Positions 49,401-64,000 of a DNA stretch of 64,000 nt are shown here, one piece after another. Numbering within the stretch: the first letter of the stretch is position 1; each line of letters starts with the position of its first letter. The stretch comes from Phycisphaerae bacterium (lineage in GTDB: Bacteria > Planctomycetota > Phycisphaerae > SM23-33). The DNA lies in the NCBI GenBank assembly GCA_011050235.1, contig DRGC01000002.1, forward strand, positions 62,001-126,000, given 5' to 3'. The position numbers and the translations under genes are program-made. Below the pieces are notes generated by a model. That model did no database searches, was not told the origin of the DNA, and saw only the letters and a list, made by a program, of their open reading frames with translations.

Positions 49401-52400
49401 AGCCCGCTGTCTTGGCGGCGTCTTCCAGCATGCTCAGGCAGAAGGGGCAGGCGGTGATGACGACCTCGGCCCCGACGTCGATCGCCTCTTTGACGCGGAT
49501 CTCGGCGATTTTTTCGGTGGCGGGGAACTCCTCCATCCAGGTCCGGCCGCCGCCGCCACCGCAGCAGAAACTGTTGCGCCGGTTTCGCTTCATCTCGACA
49601 AGGTCGATCTCGGGAATCGCCCGGATGACCTGCCTCGGCGGCTCGTAGATTCCGCAGTGCCTCCCCAGATAGCACGGATCGTGATACGTGACCCGTTTGC
49701 CCAACGCGCGCGAGAACGTCAGCTTGCCTTCGCCCGCCAGGGCCGCCAACACCTGCGTCGAGTGGCGAACGGTCAGGCCCCCCCCGCCGGTTATGCCGAG
49801 CTTTTCGCGGTAGAGCGGGTAGTCGTCCTTGAACATCTTGAAACTGTGCGGACACGTCGTGACGATCTCGCCGATGCCGCAGTTGGCGAACGTCTCATAG
49901 TTGCGGATGACGGCCTCTTCCACCAGGCCGTCCTCTCCCAGCCGCCGCGCCAGGTCGCCGCAGCACGACTCGTTGGCCCCCATGATGCCGAAGCTCACGT
50001 CGAGTTTCCCCAGGACCTCCACCGTGCTCCTCGCGACGTTCTGCAGGCGCGTGTCGTATGAGGCGGCGCAGCCGACGAAGTACAGCATATCCGCCTGCCC
50101 GCCGTCGGAGAGGTCCACAACGTCCAGCCCCTCAGCCCAGTCGCCCCGCTTGCCGGCGGGAAGCTGATAGGGATTGTCGTGCGTGAAGAGCGACTCGAGC
50201 GTCTTGGCCACCATCGTGGGGACCTGCGTGCCTTCCTCGATCTTGAGCGTTCTGACCTGCCGAATAATGTCAAGATTGTCAATCGTCAGGGGGCATTCTT
50301 CCACGCACGCCCGGCAGGTCGTGCACATCCACGCGTCATCGCCGGCGATGGCCTGCTCCGTGGCGGGGCCGTCGGTGTGTTTCTTGAGCAGGCCGCCAAT
50401 CAGGGAGGCGAATCCGTACTTTTCGTGGACATGCGCCTTGAGTGTCTGGTTTATCCCGCGCGGGGATAGGCCTTCGCCGCTGATGTTGGAGGGACATTTC
50501 GTGTCGCAGCGGTTGCAGCGCGTGCAGGCGTCGAAGGCGATCATATGTCGCCGGCTGAAATCACCAGCCAGCGTCTCTCGCTCGTCGAGTGTCACGATCT
50601 CCGGCGGGGCCGTCGCCCAAGCGACGTTCACCGGGCCGGCGATCAGGTGGAACAGCTTGCCGAACGGCAGGTAGGCAATAAACGCAAGGCTGAGGGCGGC
50701 ATGGACCCACCAGAGCACTCGATGCCCAAGCTCGGTGTCTCCGGACAGCCGGGCTGCGATGAAAACGCCGACCGGCGATGGCTCCGCCAGCGATGCGGGG
50801 AAGCTGGCAATGCGGAATGCTTCCACAAGGAACCCCGTCACGGCGATAGCCAGCAGGCCAAACAGGATGACGAAATCGAGGCCATCGCTGACCATCTTGC
50901 GGCGTTTGATGACATACCTTCGTACGCCGGCCAAGAGCAGGCCGACGATCATCCACATCCCGAATGCATCCAGCGCCCTGGAGTATCCCCGGTAGACGGC
51001 GCCTTCGAGAAAGCCGACCACGTAATGGTCGATCGTCAGCAGAACCGTCCCGACGAAGAGAAAGACAAACCCCCACATCAGGAGGAAATGGGCCAGCCCG
51101 CCCAGGCCGATCCCGTCGCCGCGGGCGATCTTCCGGTTGGCCAGCACATCTTTCAGCATCGCCGGCAGCACGCCCCTCGGGCCGGGCGACCCCTTGGCAA
51201 CCCAGCCCTTGCGCCAGATGCGGATATTCCGCCAGCACCCCGCCGCAAAGAGCGCCACAGCGATAGCGGCCAGCGCGTAGAAGACCCAGACGTGACCGAT
51301 ATTCCAGAACGCCTCTCGTGCCGCCATGCCGTTATCCTTCCAGGCCTGCCGCCAGTCGCTGCGCGGGCAGACTTGGATCACGTCGTGGTCTGTGCGCCGC
51401 TTTCAGGCGCCAGTGAAATGACACGTCCAATTCTTACCCCACAGCGTAAGCCCTGTCAATTGCGCAGGTTCCTGACGCTCTTGCGACGTGCGATCGGTCC
51501 GCCGGCTGCGATAGGGCGGGTCGGCGCGGCCGTTGGGCCTTTTCTTTCCTGTCGTTAGAGCGCATAATCCGCGTCGCTGGTAGTTGGCGTTAATGTGTCT
51601 CAGGACCTTTCAGGACTTCTCAGGATGGACATCATCGTATGCGTAAAGCGTGTGCCGGAAACGACTGAGGCGGATATTTCGGTCGATCCTCAGGGCACCG
51701 GAATTCTCGACAGCAATCTTCCCTTCGTCATCAACGAGTGGGACAACTACGCCGTCGAAGAGGCCGTCCGTCTGGTCGAGCAGCTTGGCGGGTCGGTCAC
51801 GGTCGTCAGTATCGGGCCCGAGCAATGCGACGAGGTGCTGCGTCGCTGCCTAGCCATGGGGGCCGACAAGGCCATTCGGCTGACCGACGATGCGTTGGCC
51901 GATTCCGATGCGCGTGCGACGGCCAGGGCGCTAGGCCAGATCATCAAGGACCTGCCGTTCGATCTGGTCTTTACGGGCGTGCAAGCGGCCGATGACGGTC
52001 AGGCGCAGGTGGGCGTCATGCTGGCCGGCATGCTGGCCGTGCCGCACGCCACCGTCGTCACCGAGATTGCCGTCGACGGCGACACAGTCCGAGTCGTCCG
52101 CGAATTGGAGGGCGGCCTTGGGGAACGGCTGGAGCTCAAGCTGCCCGCGGTCCTGACGATTCAGACCGGAATCAACGAGCCGAGGTACGTGTCCATCATG
52201 GGCATCCGCAAGGCCATGAAGAAGGAACTCGCCGTTGCGAATCTGTCTGAGATCAATCTCGCCGGCGACCAGGTCGGCCCGGCCGGTTCGCTGACCAGCG
52301 TCACGCGGATGTTCATCCCGACCGTGGAGCAGAAGGCGGAGATCCTGACCGGCAGTGTCGACGAGAGCTGTGCGGCCCTGGCCGATCGTCTCAAGAAAGG

Positions 52401-55400
52401 CGGGCTGGTTTAGATGAACGAGATACTCGTATTGGCCGAGCACCGGGGCGGGACGCTCGGCGATATCACCTGGGAACTGATCGCCTGTGGCAACACGTTG
52501 GCTGAGCAAGCTGGATGCTCGGTCGCTGTTGCGCTGCTTGGCCGCGATGTCGGGCAACTGGCCGAACAGCTTGCCGCCGCGGTGGGGGACGTGGTCGTCG
52601 TCGACAACGATCGTCTCGAACACTTCGTCTCGGATACATACCAGCAGGCCCTGGTGCAGCTCATCGCCCAGCGGGCGCCCGCCCTGATCCTGATGGGGCA
52701 CACAGCCTGCGGACTGGAACTTGCGCCGGCTGTGGCGACATCGCTGGCGATCCCGCTGGTGACCGACTGCATCGGCCTGACGTTCGAGGGCGATGCGCTG
52801 ACGGCGACACGACAACTTTACGGCGGCAAGGTCAGCGCCGACGTGCTCTGCAAGCCGAGCGACCGATACCTGGCCACCATCCGCGGCGGCGCGTTCCCCG
52901 CCGATGAGAGCCCCGCCGCGGCTGGTACGATCTCAACGGCCGAGGTGACCATCGAAGAAGATGACGGCCTCAAGCGATTCATCGAGTATCTCGAGTGCGA
53001 GGCGGGCGAGGTCGACATCACCCAGTCGGATGTGATTGTCGCGGTCGGGAGAGGCATCAAGGAACAGAAGGACATGGCGATCGTCGAGGAGTTCGCCAGC
53101 TCCATCGGCGGGGTGCTCGCCTGTTCGCGACCCATCATCGACAAGAAATGGCTGCCCAAGGACCGGCAGGTCGGCAGCTCGGGCAAGACGGTCAGGCCCA
53201 AGCTGTACATCGCACTCGGCATCAGCGGCAGTTTTCAGCACCTGGCCGGTATCAAGAGCGGCGGAACGATCGTCGCGATCAACAAGGACCCGAACGCCCC
53301 GTTCTTTACGGTGGCCGACTACGGCATCGTGGCCGATCTGTTCAAAGTCCTGCCGGTGCTGAAAACCAAGATCGAGGAACTCAAGCAAGGCAGCTGATGC
53401 TGGGGCGGCGTCCCGGCCGGCGGGCAAGGACGGACCCGCCTGCGAGGTGCTGGCATGACATTCGGTGAAATGGACATTCGCCTGTTGGACGATGGGACGT
53501 TCAAGCTCGACGGCGGGGCGATGTTCGGCATTGTCCCCAAGCCTTTGTGGGAGAAGATCACCCCGCCCGATGAGGCCAACCGCATCCCGCTGCGCACCGG
53601 CGTGCTGTTGGTGCGGCATCAAGGCGGGAACATCCTGGTCGATACCGGCATGGGGACCAAGCTCAGCCCCAAGCTCCGTAGCATCTACGGGCTGGGGCCG
53701 TCTCTGTTGCTGGGCGCGCTGGCCGAGGCGGGGTTAACGCCCGATGACATCGACATCGTCGTCTTCACGCACCTGCACATCGACCACGCCGGCGGGGCCA
53801 CCCGTCTCGACGATAGCGGCAAGGCCACCCCCGCATTTCCCCGGGCCGAGCATGTGATCCAGACGGCCGAATGGCAAGCGGCCGTCAACCCCAACGAGCG
53901 GACGCGAGGCTCATACGTGCCGGACGATTTCGTGCCGCTACAGGACAACGGCCTGGTGAGACTCGTGGACGGCGATTGCGATCTGACCGATGGGGTGAAG
54001 CTCGTGCAAACGGGCGGGCATACGGACGGGCATCAGATCGTTGTGCTCGATTCCGGCGGGCGGAAGGCGGCATTCCTGGGCGACCTCATTCCGACGGTCA
54101 GCCATCTGAAACTGCCCTACATGATGGCCTACGACCTGTACCCCATGGACCTGGTGGCCCGGAAGAAGGCCTTGATCGAGACCGCCCTGGCGGAGAACTG
54201 GTTGCTGATCTGGCAGCATGATCCTAACATCGAAATGGGACATCTCCGCCGGCAAGGGGATGACGTGCTGGTCGAAGCCGGCAGTTCGCTCGACTAGGCG
54301 CTATCGGACCACGAGCTCATCCAGACGATGCTTGGGCACGTGGTGCACGCTGTCGGCGTCTCGCCAGTAGGTGGTGGACCCATCGGGCCCGACGTCCTCG
54401 AGTTGGACGATCTCGGCGGGTCGGCCAAGGGCAATAACCAGGAGGATTTCGTATCGCGGATCGATCGCCAGCGCCTCGCGCAGGCCCTCGCGATCGATCG
54501 ACCCGATCATGCACCCGCCGAGGCCCTTCTCCGTCGCCCCCAGCAGAATGCTCTGGGCTGCGATCCCGTGGTCGATGCTGCAGTAGTTGACGATCTGCGT
54601 ATCGCCGAGAATGATAATGTAGGCCGACGGGCGCTCGCCCTCGGCCGGGCCGGGCCAGTCCTTCAGAGACCCAGCCCAGGCCAGTTGGGGAAAGATCAGC
54701 GCGTTTCGCGCCGCCTCACAGGAAAGGGCATACCTCAACGGCTGGGCGTTGCCCCCCGAAGCCGACAGCCTGGCAAGGTCCACCAACTCCAACAGCGTCC
54801 CGCGGTCAATCGCCTCGCCCTGGTGAAACCGGCGGAAGCTGCGGTTTTTCAGGACCAGCTCTCTAAGCATGATGGGCTCCCTCATGGCCATTGACCCTCT
54901 GCGGTCGACCAGGATCATATATCAGCAGCCAAATCCAAGGGCACAAGTATATAGCCCTGGGGTCAGCCCTTCCAGCGTCAGGGCAACGCCTTGAGTCTTG
55001 AATATGGCTCTAGAACGTGCCCGGACAACCGGGGCCACATGACAAGCTTTGCGCATTGGCGGAAAGGCCCGGAGCGAACTTGCCGGGTCGACCATTTTCT
55101 GCAAGAATGCCTTTGGCCGCCGACAGAGATCAGGTGATTTCGTTCTTGAGTCGAGCACACACGACGTGGATCGCAGAACACAACCGCTCATGGCATCTTC
55201 AAGAGTATCCAGGCCCGGACAACACGGCTTCTTCTTGCCGGAAAAGACCGTGACGGTCATTGCTTGCGTGTGCGCCGCTGCGCTGATTGGGGCCCTGGCA
55301 TACCGGCCGATCACGACCGTCGATCTGGGCTACCATTTGGCCTGCGGGCAGGAGTTCCTGCGAACGGGGCGTATCGTGCAGGACGATACCTTCATCTACC

Positions 55401-58400
55401 CGCCCCTGGACCCGGTCACTGCCCGAGGCCATGAGCTGACTCCCGGCTCATATTTTGACCAGGAGGGCCAATATCATTCCCCCAACGTCAACTGGTTCAG
55501 CCAAGTCGTTCTGGGACTGCTGTGGCAATTGGGTGGTTGGACGGCGATGAACATCTCGCTGTGGCTGCTCGTGGCGGCCATTGCAGTCGGCCAGATGGCT
55601 CTGCTTCGCCGACTCAACGTTTCGTGGGCCTGGTTGCCGCTGGTGTGGCTGACCACGGCCATCATCGGCCACGAGCGGTTCATGCTGCGGCCGGAGTTGT
55701 TTGCTTACGTGTGTCTCCTGGTCCAGCTGTATCTGCTAGTGGGGCACGTCAGTTGGGCGGCTGTGGGAGTGTGTGTTGTCGTACAACTGCTGGCAGTGAA
55801 CCTGCACAGCTTTTGGCCGATGGGCGTGGCCATCGTGTGCGCATTCGCTGCCGACGCCGCTGCCAGAGGCCTGTACATCAAGGTTGTGCAACGCCGGTCG
55901 GTGGTCAACGAGCTTCGCAGCCGTGTGGTTCGCCTGGCGGTCTGTCTCGCGCTCGTAGTGGCGGCGGGCATGCTCCATCCGGCCGGTCCGAGCAATGTAA
56001 CGTTTCCGTTCCGCACCGTGGAGTTCCTCCATAGGCAGAAGATCAGCGGCGACGTGCTTCAGGAAGGCATGAACCTTCGAGAGGCATACGAGCTTCGCCC
56101 TTGGGGGTTCATCCCTGAACTGCGGCCGCCGTTCGGGGCGGGCTGGTGGCGGAATCGAACGCTGCGCGCGCTAGCGGCGCTTCTGATGGCTGCAACTGTA
56201 GGAGGGGTGTTGTTGCTGATGTACCGGCGCTGGGCGCTGGCTGCATTGCTGGCGGGATTCTCAGTCGCAGGGCTTCTGGTGTGGAGGAACATAGCTTTCA
56301 GCGCGATCTTCGGCGCGCCGCTGATCGCGAGGGGCGTCCAGGACCTCTGGCGGCGCCGGTCTCAGCGGCAGGCTGCTCACACCCAGGCGGACACGGAAAC
56401 GCCACAGACCACCACCTCGGGAACACGTTTCATCCGAACGTGCGGCCTTGCCGTCGTGGCGCTGTTGTCGGTGTATTGGCTGCACAGTGTAGTGACGAAC
56501 GACTTTTACGTCCGCGGGCGGCCGCAGCGGTCGTACCGATTCGGGCACGGGTACAACAAGCTGATCATCCCGATCGGGACATGCCGTTGGCTTGATGAGC
56601 ATTTGCCCAGGCGCCAGCCGATTCTCACGGACCTGCCCTCCTCGTCGAGTCTGGTATTCTTCAGCGACAAGGTGACCGGCGCACCGTCCGCGACGAACGG
56701 GTGGGCGATTACGCCGCGGCGCATGGGGCAGGTAATGGCGTTGAGCCGGGGGGCGATGCCGATCGCCAAGCTCGACGAGTGGGAACTGAACGTGGCCGTG
56801 GTGCCAGCCGACGGGTACAACGCGCCACTAGCCGATGCCCTGCAGGCAAGCCCCCAGTGGGCGCTGGTGCATGTAGAGCCAAGCTACGTGGTCTTCGCTC
56901 GCCACACGAAAGCCAATGCCGCCCTCATTGCCGCGAACAAGGTCACGGGCGACAACTTCGATACACGAGCGTTCATTGAATTGTGTCGAAGCGCGGACCC
57001 TGTGGCCACCTCAGGCTTGGCTACCGGCGCCGGAATGCTCCAGAGACTCGGTCTGCGTGACCAGGCGAAGACTGTGTGGCGCGCGTGCGTAGCCGAGCCG
57101 CTCGGCCGGGAACTCCCTGAGCCCTGGGTGAACCTGGGGACTTGCCTGGCCGACCGCGGGCGGGAACGTCTCCTTACCGGCGACCGCGGCGGCATGGCGG
57201 ACCTGCAAGAGGCCCGCGAGTGTTTCCGCCAAGCCCTGCGCCTGCGTCGCGGGGATCCGCACGCAAGTGAGAGACTCCAACGGGTCGAGACCGACATCGC
57301 GTGGTACAGCCGCGTCGGCGAGGCCCGGCCATGACGGCTAGCGCCATCACGAGGCCGCCACAGGGCCCGCCGACGGCCTCATGGGCCTATCGAGAAGCAT
57401 CGAGCGATGGACGGTGCACCCGGAGGAACGGCTTGATTTGGACTTCGAGCCGGCCACGGCCACCTTCATCCCGTCTGGCCGCAGGCTGCCCCGGACGAAG
57501 ATCCTGCGTGGGTCCAAAACTCCGACGAACCGTAGGTCGCCCTGTGCAACCAGACTGTGCCCGCGCCCGCGGCGTCGCGCACGCCGCGGAGGGCCGTCGC
57601 ACGCCCGTACAGATTGTATTCATAACGGTCGGCCCAGACCCGACGCGCGGGCCCCGATGGCCCTGATCCGGTTTTCCGCAGGCCCCTGGAAGCGGCGCTC
57701 TGATATGCAGCGGTTTTCCCGTCTAATACTTACCAGGAAGATGCCCAAAGGATATCCGCCATGAAGATCCTGCTGATCCACCCACCTTGCGGGCCGCGGA
57801 CCATGGGCGTGCGTTATATCGCGCGGCTTGAGCCGCTGGGGCTCGAGATGATCGGGGCGGCGGTCTCGGCTGAGCATGACGTGCGATTGGTCGACATGCT
57901 GGTCCGCCCGTCGGACCTGGTGCGAACGCTCAAGCGGTTCACGCCGGACGTGGCGGGCGTGACCTCCGAGGCCGTCCGATCGCAACAGGCGGTTGAGGCG
58001 CTCCGGACGGTCCGAAAGTACGCCCCCGATTGCCTCACGGTGGCCGGCGGCTATCACCCTACGACCTTTCCCGATGCGTTCTGCGACCCGGCGGTGGACC
58101 TGTGCGTTTTGGGCGAAGGGGTGGAGACATTCGCCGAGATCTGCGGGGCCAGGAAAGCGGGCGCGACGAGCTTCGATCACATTGCCGGGCTGATGATTCG
58201 CACATCGGGCGGCATGACGCCCACCGAGCCGCGCCCTCTGCCGACCACGCTGGACAATCAGTCGTTTCCGGATCGGTCCCTGACGGCCCGTTACCGCAAG
58301 CACTATTTCTACGTCACCGAACCTTCCGCCGCCGCCATGCGGCTGTCGTTCGGCTGCCATCATAGCTGCAGCTTCTGCACCAGCCCGCTCTACTCTCACA

Positions 58401-61400
58401 GCCGCTACGTGGGGCGCGATCCCGAACTCATATTCAAGGAGATCTGCAGCATCGCCGAGCCGTTCATCTACTTCGGCGACAACGGCTCGTTCCACGAGGC
58501 TGACCGGATGAGCGCCTTGGCCCACATGCTCATCGACCGGGGCGTCAAGAAACGCTACCTGAGCTACGTGCGAACAGACACCATCGTCGGCAACCCGGAG
58601 CTTTTCGAGCTTTGGGCCCGGGCGGGCATGACGTTCGCCATGATCGGACTGGAAGCTTTCGATGATGACGCTCTGGACGGTTTCAACAAGGGCACGAGCT
58701 CGTCGATCAACGAGCAGGCCGTCCGCTTCCTCGAGGAGATCGGCATGTCGATCCTGGCCGGCTTTCTCGTCGAGCCGACCGCTGGGCCGGCGGACTTCGA
58801 ACGACTGGACGCCTACATCAAGGCCCATCCCTCCATTCTCCACGCGGAGCTCACGCCGCTGACGCCCTTCCCGGGCACGCGCTACCACCAGCAGCACGGC
58901 CACAACGTGATCGCCAGGGATTGGGACCTCTACGACATGCAACACTTCGTCGTCACCACCGACCTGCCGGCCAAGAAGCTCTATCGCATGATGCTCCGCA
59001 GCTACACCAAAGTCGTCCTGAGCGTGATCCGAAGAGAAAAGCTGTGGCTGCCCTTCCTGGGCATTCGCACGCGGAAGCTTCGGTTGCTTCGAGGGCTGCT
59101 GGCCAGCCGAGCGGCCCTTCGGCGCGCCCACACCCACGTGCAGCTGAACTAGCCGCCATCGGTTGTCGGTGTGAGCCGCGCGCTTCCATCGGCTTGGGCA
59201 AGTGAGGTAGAATCCCTGTCCACACGAGGAGGCGCATACATGAACAGAGTGAGTGTTAACGCCGATGCCGGCAAGGCGACGATCAGCAAGCACATCTACG
59301 GCCAGTTCGCCGAGAGCCCGGGCAGCGTGATCTACGGCGGCCTGTGGGTCGGGCCGGATTCGTCGGTCCCCAACACCCGCGGCTTTCGCAACGACGTGCT
59401 CGAGGCCCTGCGCGCGATCAAGCTGCCCAACGTCCGCTGGCCGGGCGGCGCCTACGCTGAGAACCACCACTGGCGCGACGGCATCGGCCCGCGCGACCAG
59501 CGCCCCGCCGGCGAGTACAAGCTCCAGGGCGGCTACCGTGAGTTCGACGTCGGCACGCACGAGTTCATGGATTTCTGCGAGCTGGTTGGTTGCGAGCCGT
59601 ACCTGTGCTGCAACTCCATCTCCGGCTCGGCCGCCGAGGCCGTCGATTGGGTACGCTACCTGACGGCTGACGACAATTCGGAGTTGGCCAACCTTCGCCG
59701 CGCCAATGGGCGCGAGAAGCCCTGGGACGTGCGGATGTGGGCCATCGGCAACGAAGGCTGGGCCTACAGCGACATGCCCGAGCCCTACGCCAAACGCTGC
59801 CTGGAATACGCCGACGTGATGGCGGAGGCCTGCGGCGGCAACATCATGCGCGTCGCATGCGGCCCGGGCGGCATGCGATACGACTGGACCGACGTCGTTC
59901 TGCGCGAGTGCGGCCACTGCATCGAGGGAGTGGCCTTGCACCATTACACGCTTGCGGGCTTCTGGAACGACAAGGGCGACGTGATCGACTTCGACGAGGC
60001 CCGCTACGGCGTGAGCATGCGGAACACCATCTGCATCGAGGACCTCATCGACAAGCACTCGGCCATCATGGACACCTACGATCCCGACAAGCGAATCGCG
60101 CTGGTCATGGACGAGTGGGGCACGTGGTACGATTCCTGCACGCTGCCGGACGGGACGGACTATCCGCCTGGCCAGGGCACCATGCGCGACGCGATTATCG
60201 CCGCCACCATGCTCAACATGTTCAACAACCACTGCGAGCGGGTGCGCGTGTGCAACCTGGCGATGATCATCGGCGGTCTGCATCCGATCATGATCATTGA
60301 CAACGATCGGATGTTCTTCACGCCGAGTTACCATGTGTTCGAGATGTTCACCCCGCACATGGAAGCGACCATGCTCCCGACGGTCACCACCGCCGACCGC
60401 TACGACCCGGCTGGGTATACGTTCCCGGGCGTCAACGCCTCGGCCTCGCGCGACGCCGACGGCAAGATACACCTGACACTGACCAACATCGACATTGCCA
60501 AGGATCGCGAGGTGCTCGTTGACTTTCGCGGCACGGCCGTCAAAGGTGCAGCCGGGCGCGTTCTGCGAGGCGAGAAGATCAACAGCTTTAACACCGTCGA
60601 TCAGCCCGAAACGGTCAAGCCGGTCCCCTTCGATGACGTGAAGGTGGAAGACGGCTGGCTGAAGGTGCAGTTGCCGGCGATGTCCGTCGTCGGGCTCGAA
60701 GTTCAAGAGTGAGATCCCCGCCGGCGCGGCAGGCCGAAGGAGCAACGGATGTCAAAACAGCTCGCGAAATGGGATTCTGTCGGCATTCTGCTGACCTACT
60801 GGTGCAATGCCGCCTGCGCTCACTGCTATGAGAACAGCAGCCCTCGATGCCGCCACACGATGTCCCTCGACCAGGTCAGAGACTGCCTGCGACAACTGAG
60901 GCAGCTTGGGTGCAAGGGGGCGGCGCTTCATTTCGCCGGCGGCGAGCCCTTCTATGACTATGGGCTTCTGATCGACTCCTTCAGGGCCGCCCGTGATGAA
61001 CTCTTGCTGCCGTTGGGCAAGTTGGAGACCAATGCGTTCTGGTGCACCGACGACGATCTGGTCAGGCAGCGCCTGACTGAAATCAGAGACCTGGGCCTGA
61101 TCGAGCTGCTCATCAGCAGCGATGTGTTTCACCAGGAGTTTATCCCGATCGAACGGGTCCAACGGGCCGTGCGGATCGGCAGAGAGGTCCTGGGCGACCA
61201 GGGGGTGCGGGTGAGGAGCTCGGAGTTTCTCCAGAACCCCATCGATCCCACGACACTCACCAACGAGCAGAGAGACGACGCCTTTCGCTGTGCACTCATC
61301 CAACGTGAGGAGCGCATGCTCGGCCGAGCGGCCCGGGCCCTGTCGCATCTGGTCGACCGACATCCCAAGGAAGCGTTCGCCAACACCGATTGCCACCGGG

Positions 61401-64000
61401 AAATTCTGCTCACCCGGCATTTCCACATCGACCCATACGGCCACATCTTCCCGTGTGTTTGTGCAGGTCTCATCCTCGGCAATGTCAAGACAGCCGACCT
61501 GGCCACATTTCATGAGACCTTCAACTGCGATGAGCGCCCCGTGTCGAGAACGTTGATCGACCATGGGCCCCTGCCCTTGTTCGAGGAAGCACTCCGACAC
61601 GGCCTCCAGGAAGACCCCGCCGGATATGCGTCCCAGTGCCATCTCTGCTACGAAGCCCGAACGTTCTTCCGCCGGCAGGGAATGTACCCGGACGAAATCG
61701 GCCCGGACGAAATCTACGCAGCCGACTGATGGGGGCCAAGAACGGTCGACGTAGCGTTGCTGCCACTTGACGACGCCCCGTGCGCCTTTCACCGTGGGAT
61801 CGACGAGCTGTGGGTTTGTTGAAAAAGTGGCATGGGCATCCCCGGCAGGGGCCCGTTGGGCTTGCCCATGCGTCTCAGGGCCATCCCCGAACAGCAACCC
61901 GTTGGGCTTGGCCCTGAATACCGGGCCATTCTGCACGGCCGGGACGGCCGTGCGACGCATGGGCGAGATGCCCATGCCACGAACATGCGCATTTTGAAAC
62001 TATCGACGTAGCGTATTACATATCTGTCATAATAGACATGGTGCGATACATATTTGTGCTGTCTATTCCAAAACTGAACGCCACGCCATTCAGCCATAAC
62101 AATCTAATATAACAGAAGATAGGCAACATCTGATCGTCTGGCACGGCCGTTGCGAAGTACATTTCTCTTGTGGCGATGATGTTCACCAAGGTCTGGCGAC
62201 CAGGCGGCATCTGCCGCAGATAGGCCGTGATGATGAAGACACTGAGGCTTGACAACGAACAGGCCGAGAACGCCTTTCGCGCTATTGCTGACGACTACAC
62301 GGTCGTCGCCCCCAAGAGGTGCGCCGGGCGAGGACGGTTCTCGGATACCGACCTGACGACCTACGAGACGGTCGAGTCACTGGGTGAGATCGAGTTCTCG
62401 GCCAAGACCTACTTTTCCGCCAAGTCGGTTCTCTTGCCCATTCGCGAGGTCATGTTCTCGTTCAACCGGGGCGAGGCCGAGGAGGTGCGGACAAGTATGC
62501 CCCCCACCATTGTCTTCCTGCGAGCCTGCGACATTCACGCTCTGGCTGTCCTGGACGCCATGTTCCTGGAACATGGCGGTCGCGAGGACTGCTACTACGC
62601 CCGCCGAAGGGAGAACATGATCTGTTTCCTTCTGGAATGCCCGGGCCCTTTCGACGAGTGCTTCTGCGTGTCGATGGGAACCAGCAGGACGAAGGACTAT
62701 GCGGTGTTCATTCGGCCGGAAGCAGAGGGATACGCCGCAGAAATCATGGACGATAGGTTTGAACGCTATTTCCCCTTCGGCGACCGGGCCCACGTAGCGC
62801 CCCGATTTTCTGAAGAGGATCCCATTCCCGTTGCCCTCCCCCGCCACGTCGAGGCGTCGCTATTCGCCGACGCATCCTGGAAGGAGTATTCGCAGCGATG
62901 CATTGCGTGCGGCCGCTGCAATACGTCCTGTCCGACCTGCACGTGCTTTACCGTCCAGGATATTCCGGCTGCTGATGATCGAGACAGCCCAACACGTCAA
63001 CGGATCTGGTCATCTTGCCAAGTGAAGGATTTCTCGCTTCTGGCGGGCAACCATGACTTCCGCCTGGCCCACGGAGACAAGATGCGCTACCGGGTGCTGC
63101 ACAAGATCACCGATTTCGCCAAGACGTTCGGCCTGCCCATGTGTGTGGGATGCGGACGCTGCGACATCGTGTGCCCCGAGTACATCAGCATGAGAAAGTG
63201 CATTGAGACAATCAACACGATCTGCCGCCGCGGCGCGGAGGTGGGCTGATGGAAAACATCTACACAGCCGCTGCCGCCACAGTGCTGGACATTACAGCGC
63301 ACACGGACACCGAACGGTCTTTCCGGCTGGCGACGGACATCCAGGCATCGCCCGGACAGTTCGTGATGGTCTCGCTGCCCCATGCGGGTGAGGCGCCGAT
63401 TGCCATCAGTGAGATTGGCGCTACCGATATCAGCATCACCGTCAGAAACGTGGGTAAGGTGACCTCGGGCCTGTTTCGGCTGAGGCCGGGGGATAGGCTG
63501 TTTGTGCGGGGCCCTTACGGCGTGGGCTTTCCATTGGACCTGTTCGAAGGTGGGCGTCTGCTTGTCATTGCAGGCGGCTCGGGCCTGGCCGCCGTCAAGC
63601 CGCTCGTGGAGCACTACCTGCAGACCAGTCGGTTGCACCGACTGAAACAGTTGGACGTCCTGGTCGGTTTCCGTTCGCCCAAGCACGTGTTGTTCAAGGA
63701 CCACCTGAAGCACTGGGCCAGAGACTGCGGCGTCGTTGTGACCGTGGACACAACAGAAGATGAGACGGAATCGTGGGCCGGCGGAATCGGGTTCGTGGTC
63801 AGCTATATCAAGACGGTCGGGAACATCGGGCCGGGCACCTCTGCCGTGCTCACCGGGCCGCCCTTGATGATGGGCAACGCCGTGAAGGAACTCGTTCGTC
63901 ACCAGGTCCAGGAAGACCGCATCTGGCTGTCCTTCGAAAGGCACATGAAGTGCGGCGTCGGCAAGTGCGGCCACTGCCGCATCCGAGACAAATACGTCTG

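Overview
The window is GC-rich chromosomal DNA, probably from an anaerobic or microaerophilic member of the Planctomycetota (Phycisphaerae-like) or a close PVC relative. That placement is inference. It rests on one-Cys FGly sulfatases beside many glycoside hydrolases, a swarm of uroporphyrinogen-decarboxylase (UroD)-like proteins, oxygen-sensitive enzymes (a glycyl radical enzyme, radical SAM proteins, anaerobic sulfite reductase subunits), and families of short intergenic palindromic repeats of a style common in that phylum. No rRNA, tRNA, CRISPR array or complete transposase was seen.

Layout. 1-3362: tail of an upstream gene, two atypical Gfo/Idh/MocA oxidoreductases, a QueG-like Fe-S protein and a UroD gene remnant. 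3384-4796: an unrecognised protein with a HEPN-type Rx4H motif. 4815-17284: a long minus-strand run (sulfatase, DUF1638-hydantoinase fusion, beta-propeller glycosidase-like protein, four UroD-like proteins, a type I phosphodiesterase-like enzyme). 17387-18280: a lipoprotein gene between two direct repeats. 18407-20874: two divergent UroD-like genes. 21003-29407: GH38 mannosidase-like protein, Fe-alcohol dehydrogenase, DeoC aldolase, FGGY kinase, GH32. 29435-36432: a broken gene, another UroD-like protein, DegT aminotransferase with Gfo/Idh dehydrogenase, a third UroD tail remnant, GH4 and GH29. 36577-41056: LtaS-like membrane sulfatase-fold protein and a glycyl radical enzyme. 41135-41618: a cold-shock gene with promoter, leader and terminator. 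41896-53397: a fatty/branched-acyl-CoA module (acyl-CoA dehydrogenase, thiolase, thiolase plus OB-fold partner, acyl-CoA synthetase, enoyl-CoA hydratase, membrane Fe-S oxidoreductase, EtfBA). 53455-61729: MBL hydrolase, nitroreductase, GT-C-like membrane protein, B12-type radical SAM protein, GH51, second radical SAM protein. 62230-64000: AsrA and the start of AsrB.

How the genes may work together. The left 37 kb looks like a catabolic region for complex, partly sulfated plant or algal glycans (fucose, mannose, arabinose, fructose and galactose linkages), with oxidoreductases, a kinase and an aldolase to process the sugars. Its most unusual trait is seven intact UroD-fold genes of four active-site types plus three leftover UroD 3' ends, together with a DUF1638-hydantoinase fusion. 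DUF1638 proteins and ASKHA-type hydantoinases often accompany corrinoid methyltransferase systems, so methyl-group removal from O-methylated sugars is a reasonable but unproven idea; no corrinoid-binding protein lies in the window. The right 22 kb carries acyl-CoA oxidation coupled to the quinone pool by Etf and the membrane oxidoreductase, and sulfite reduction.
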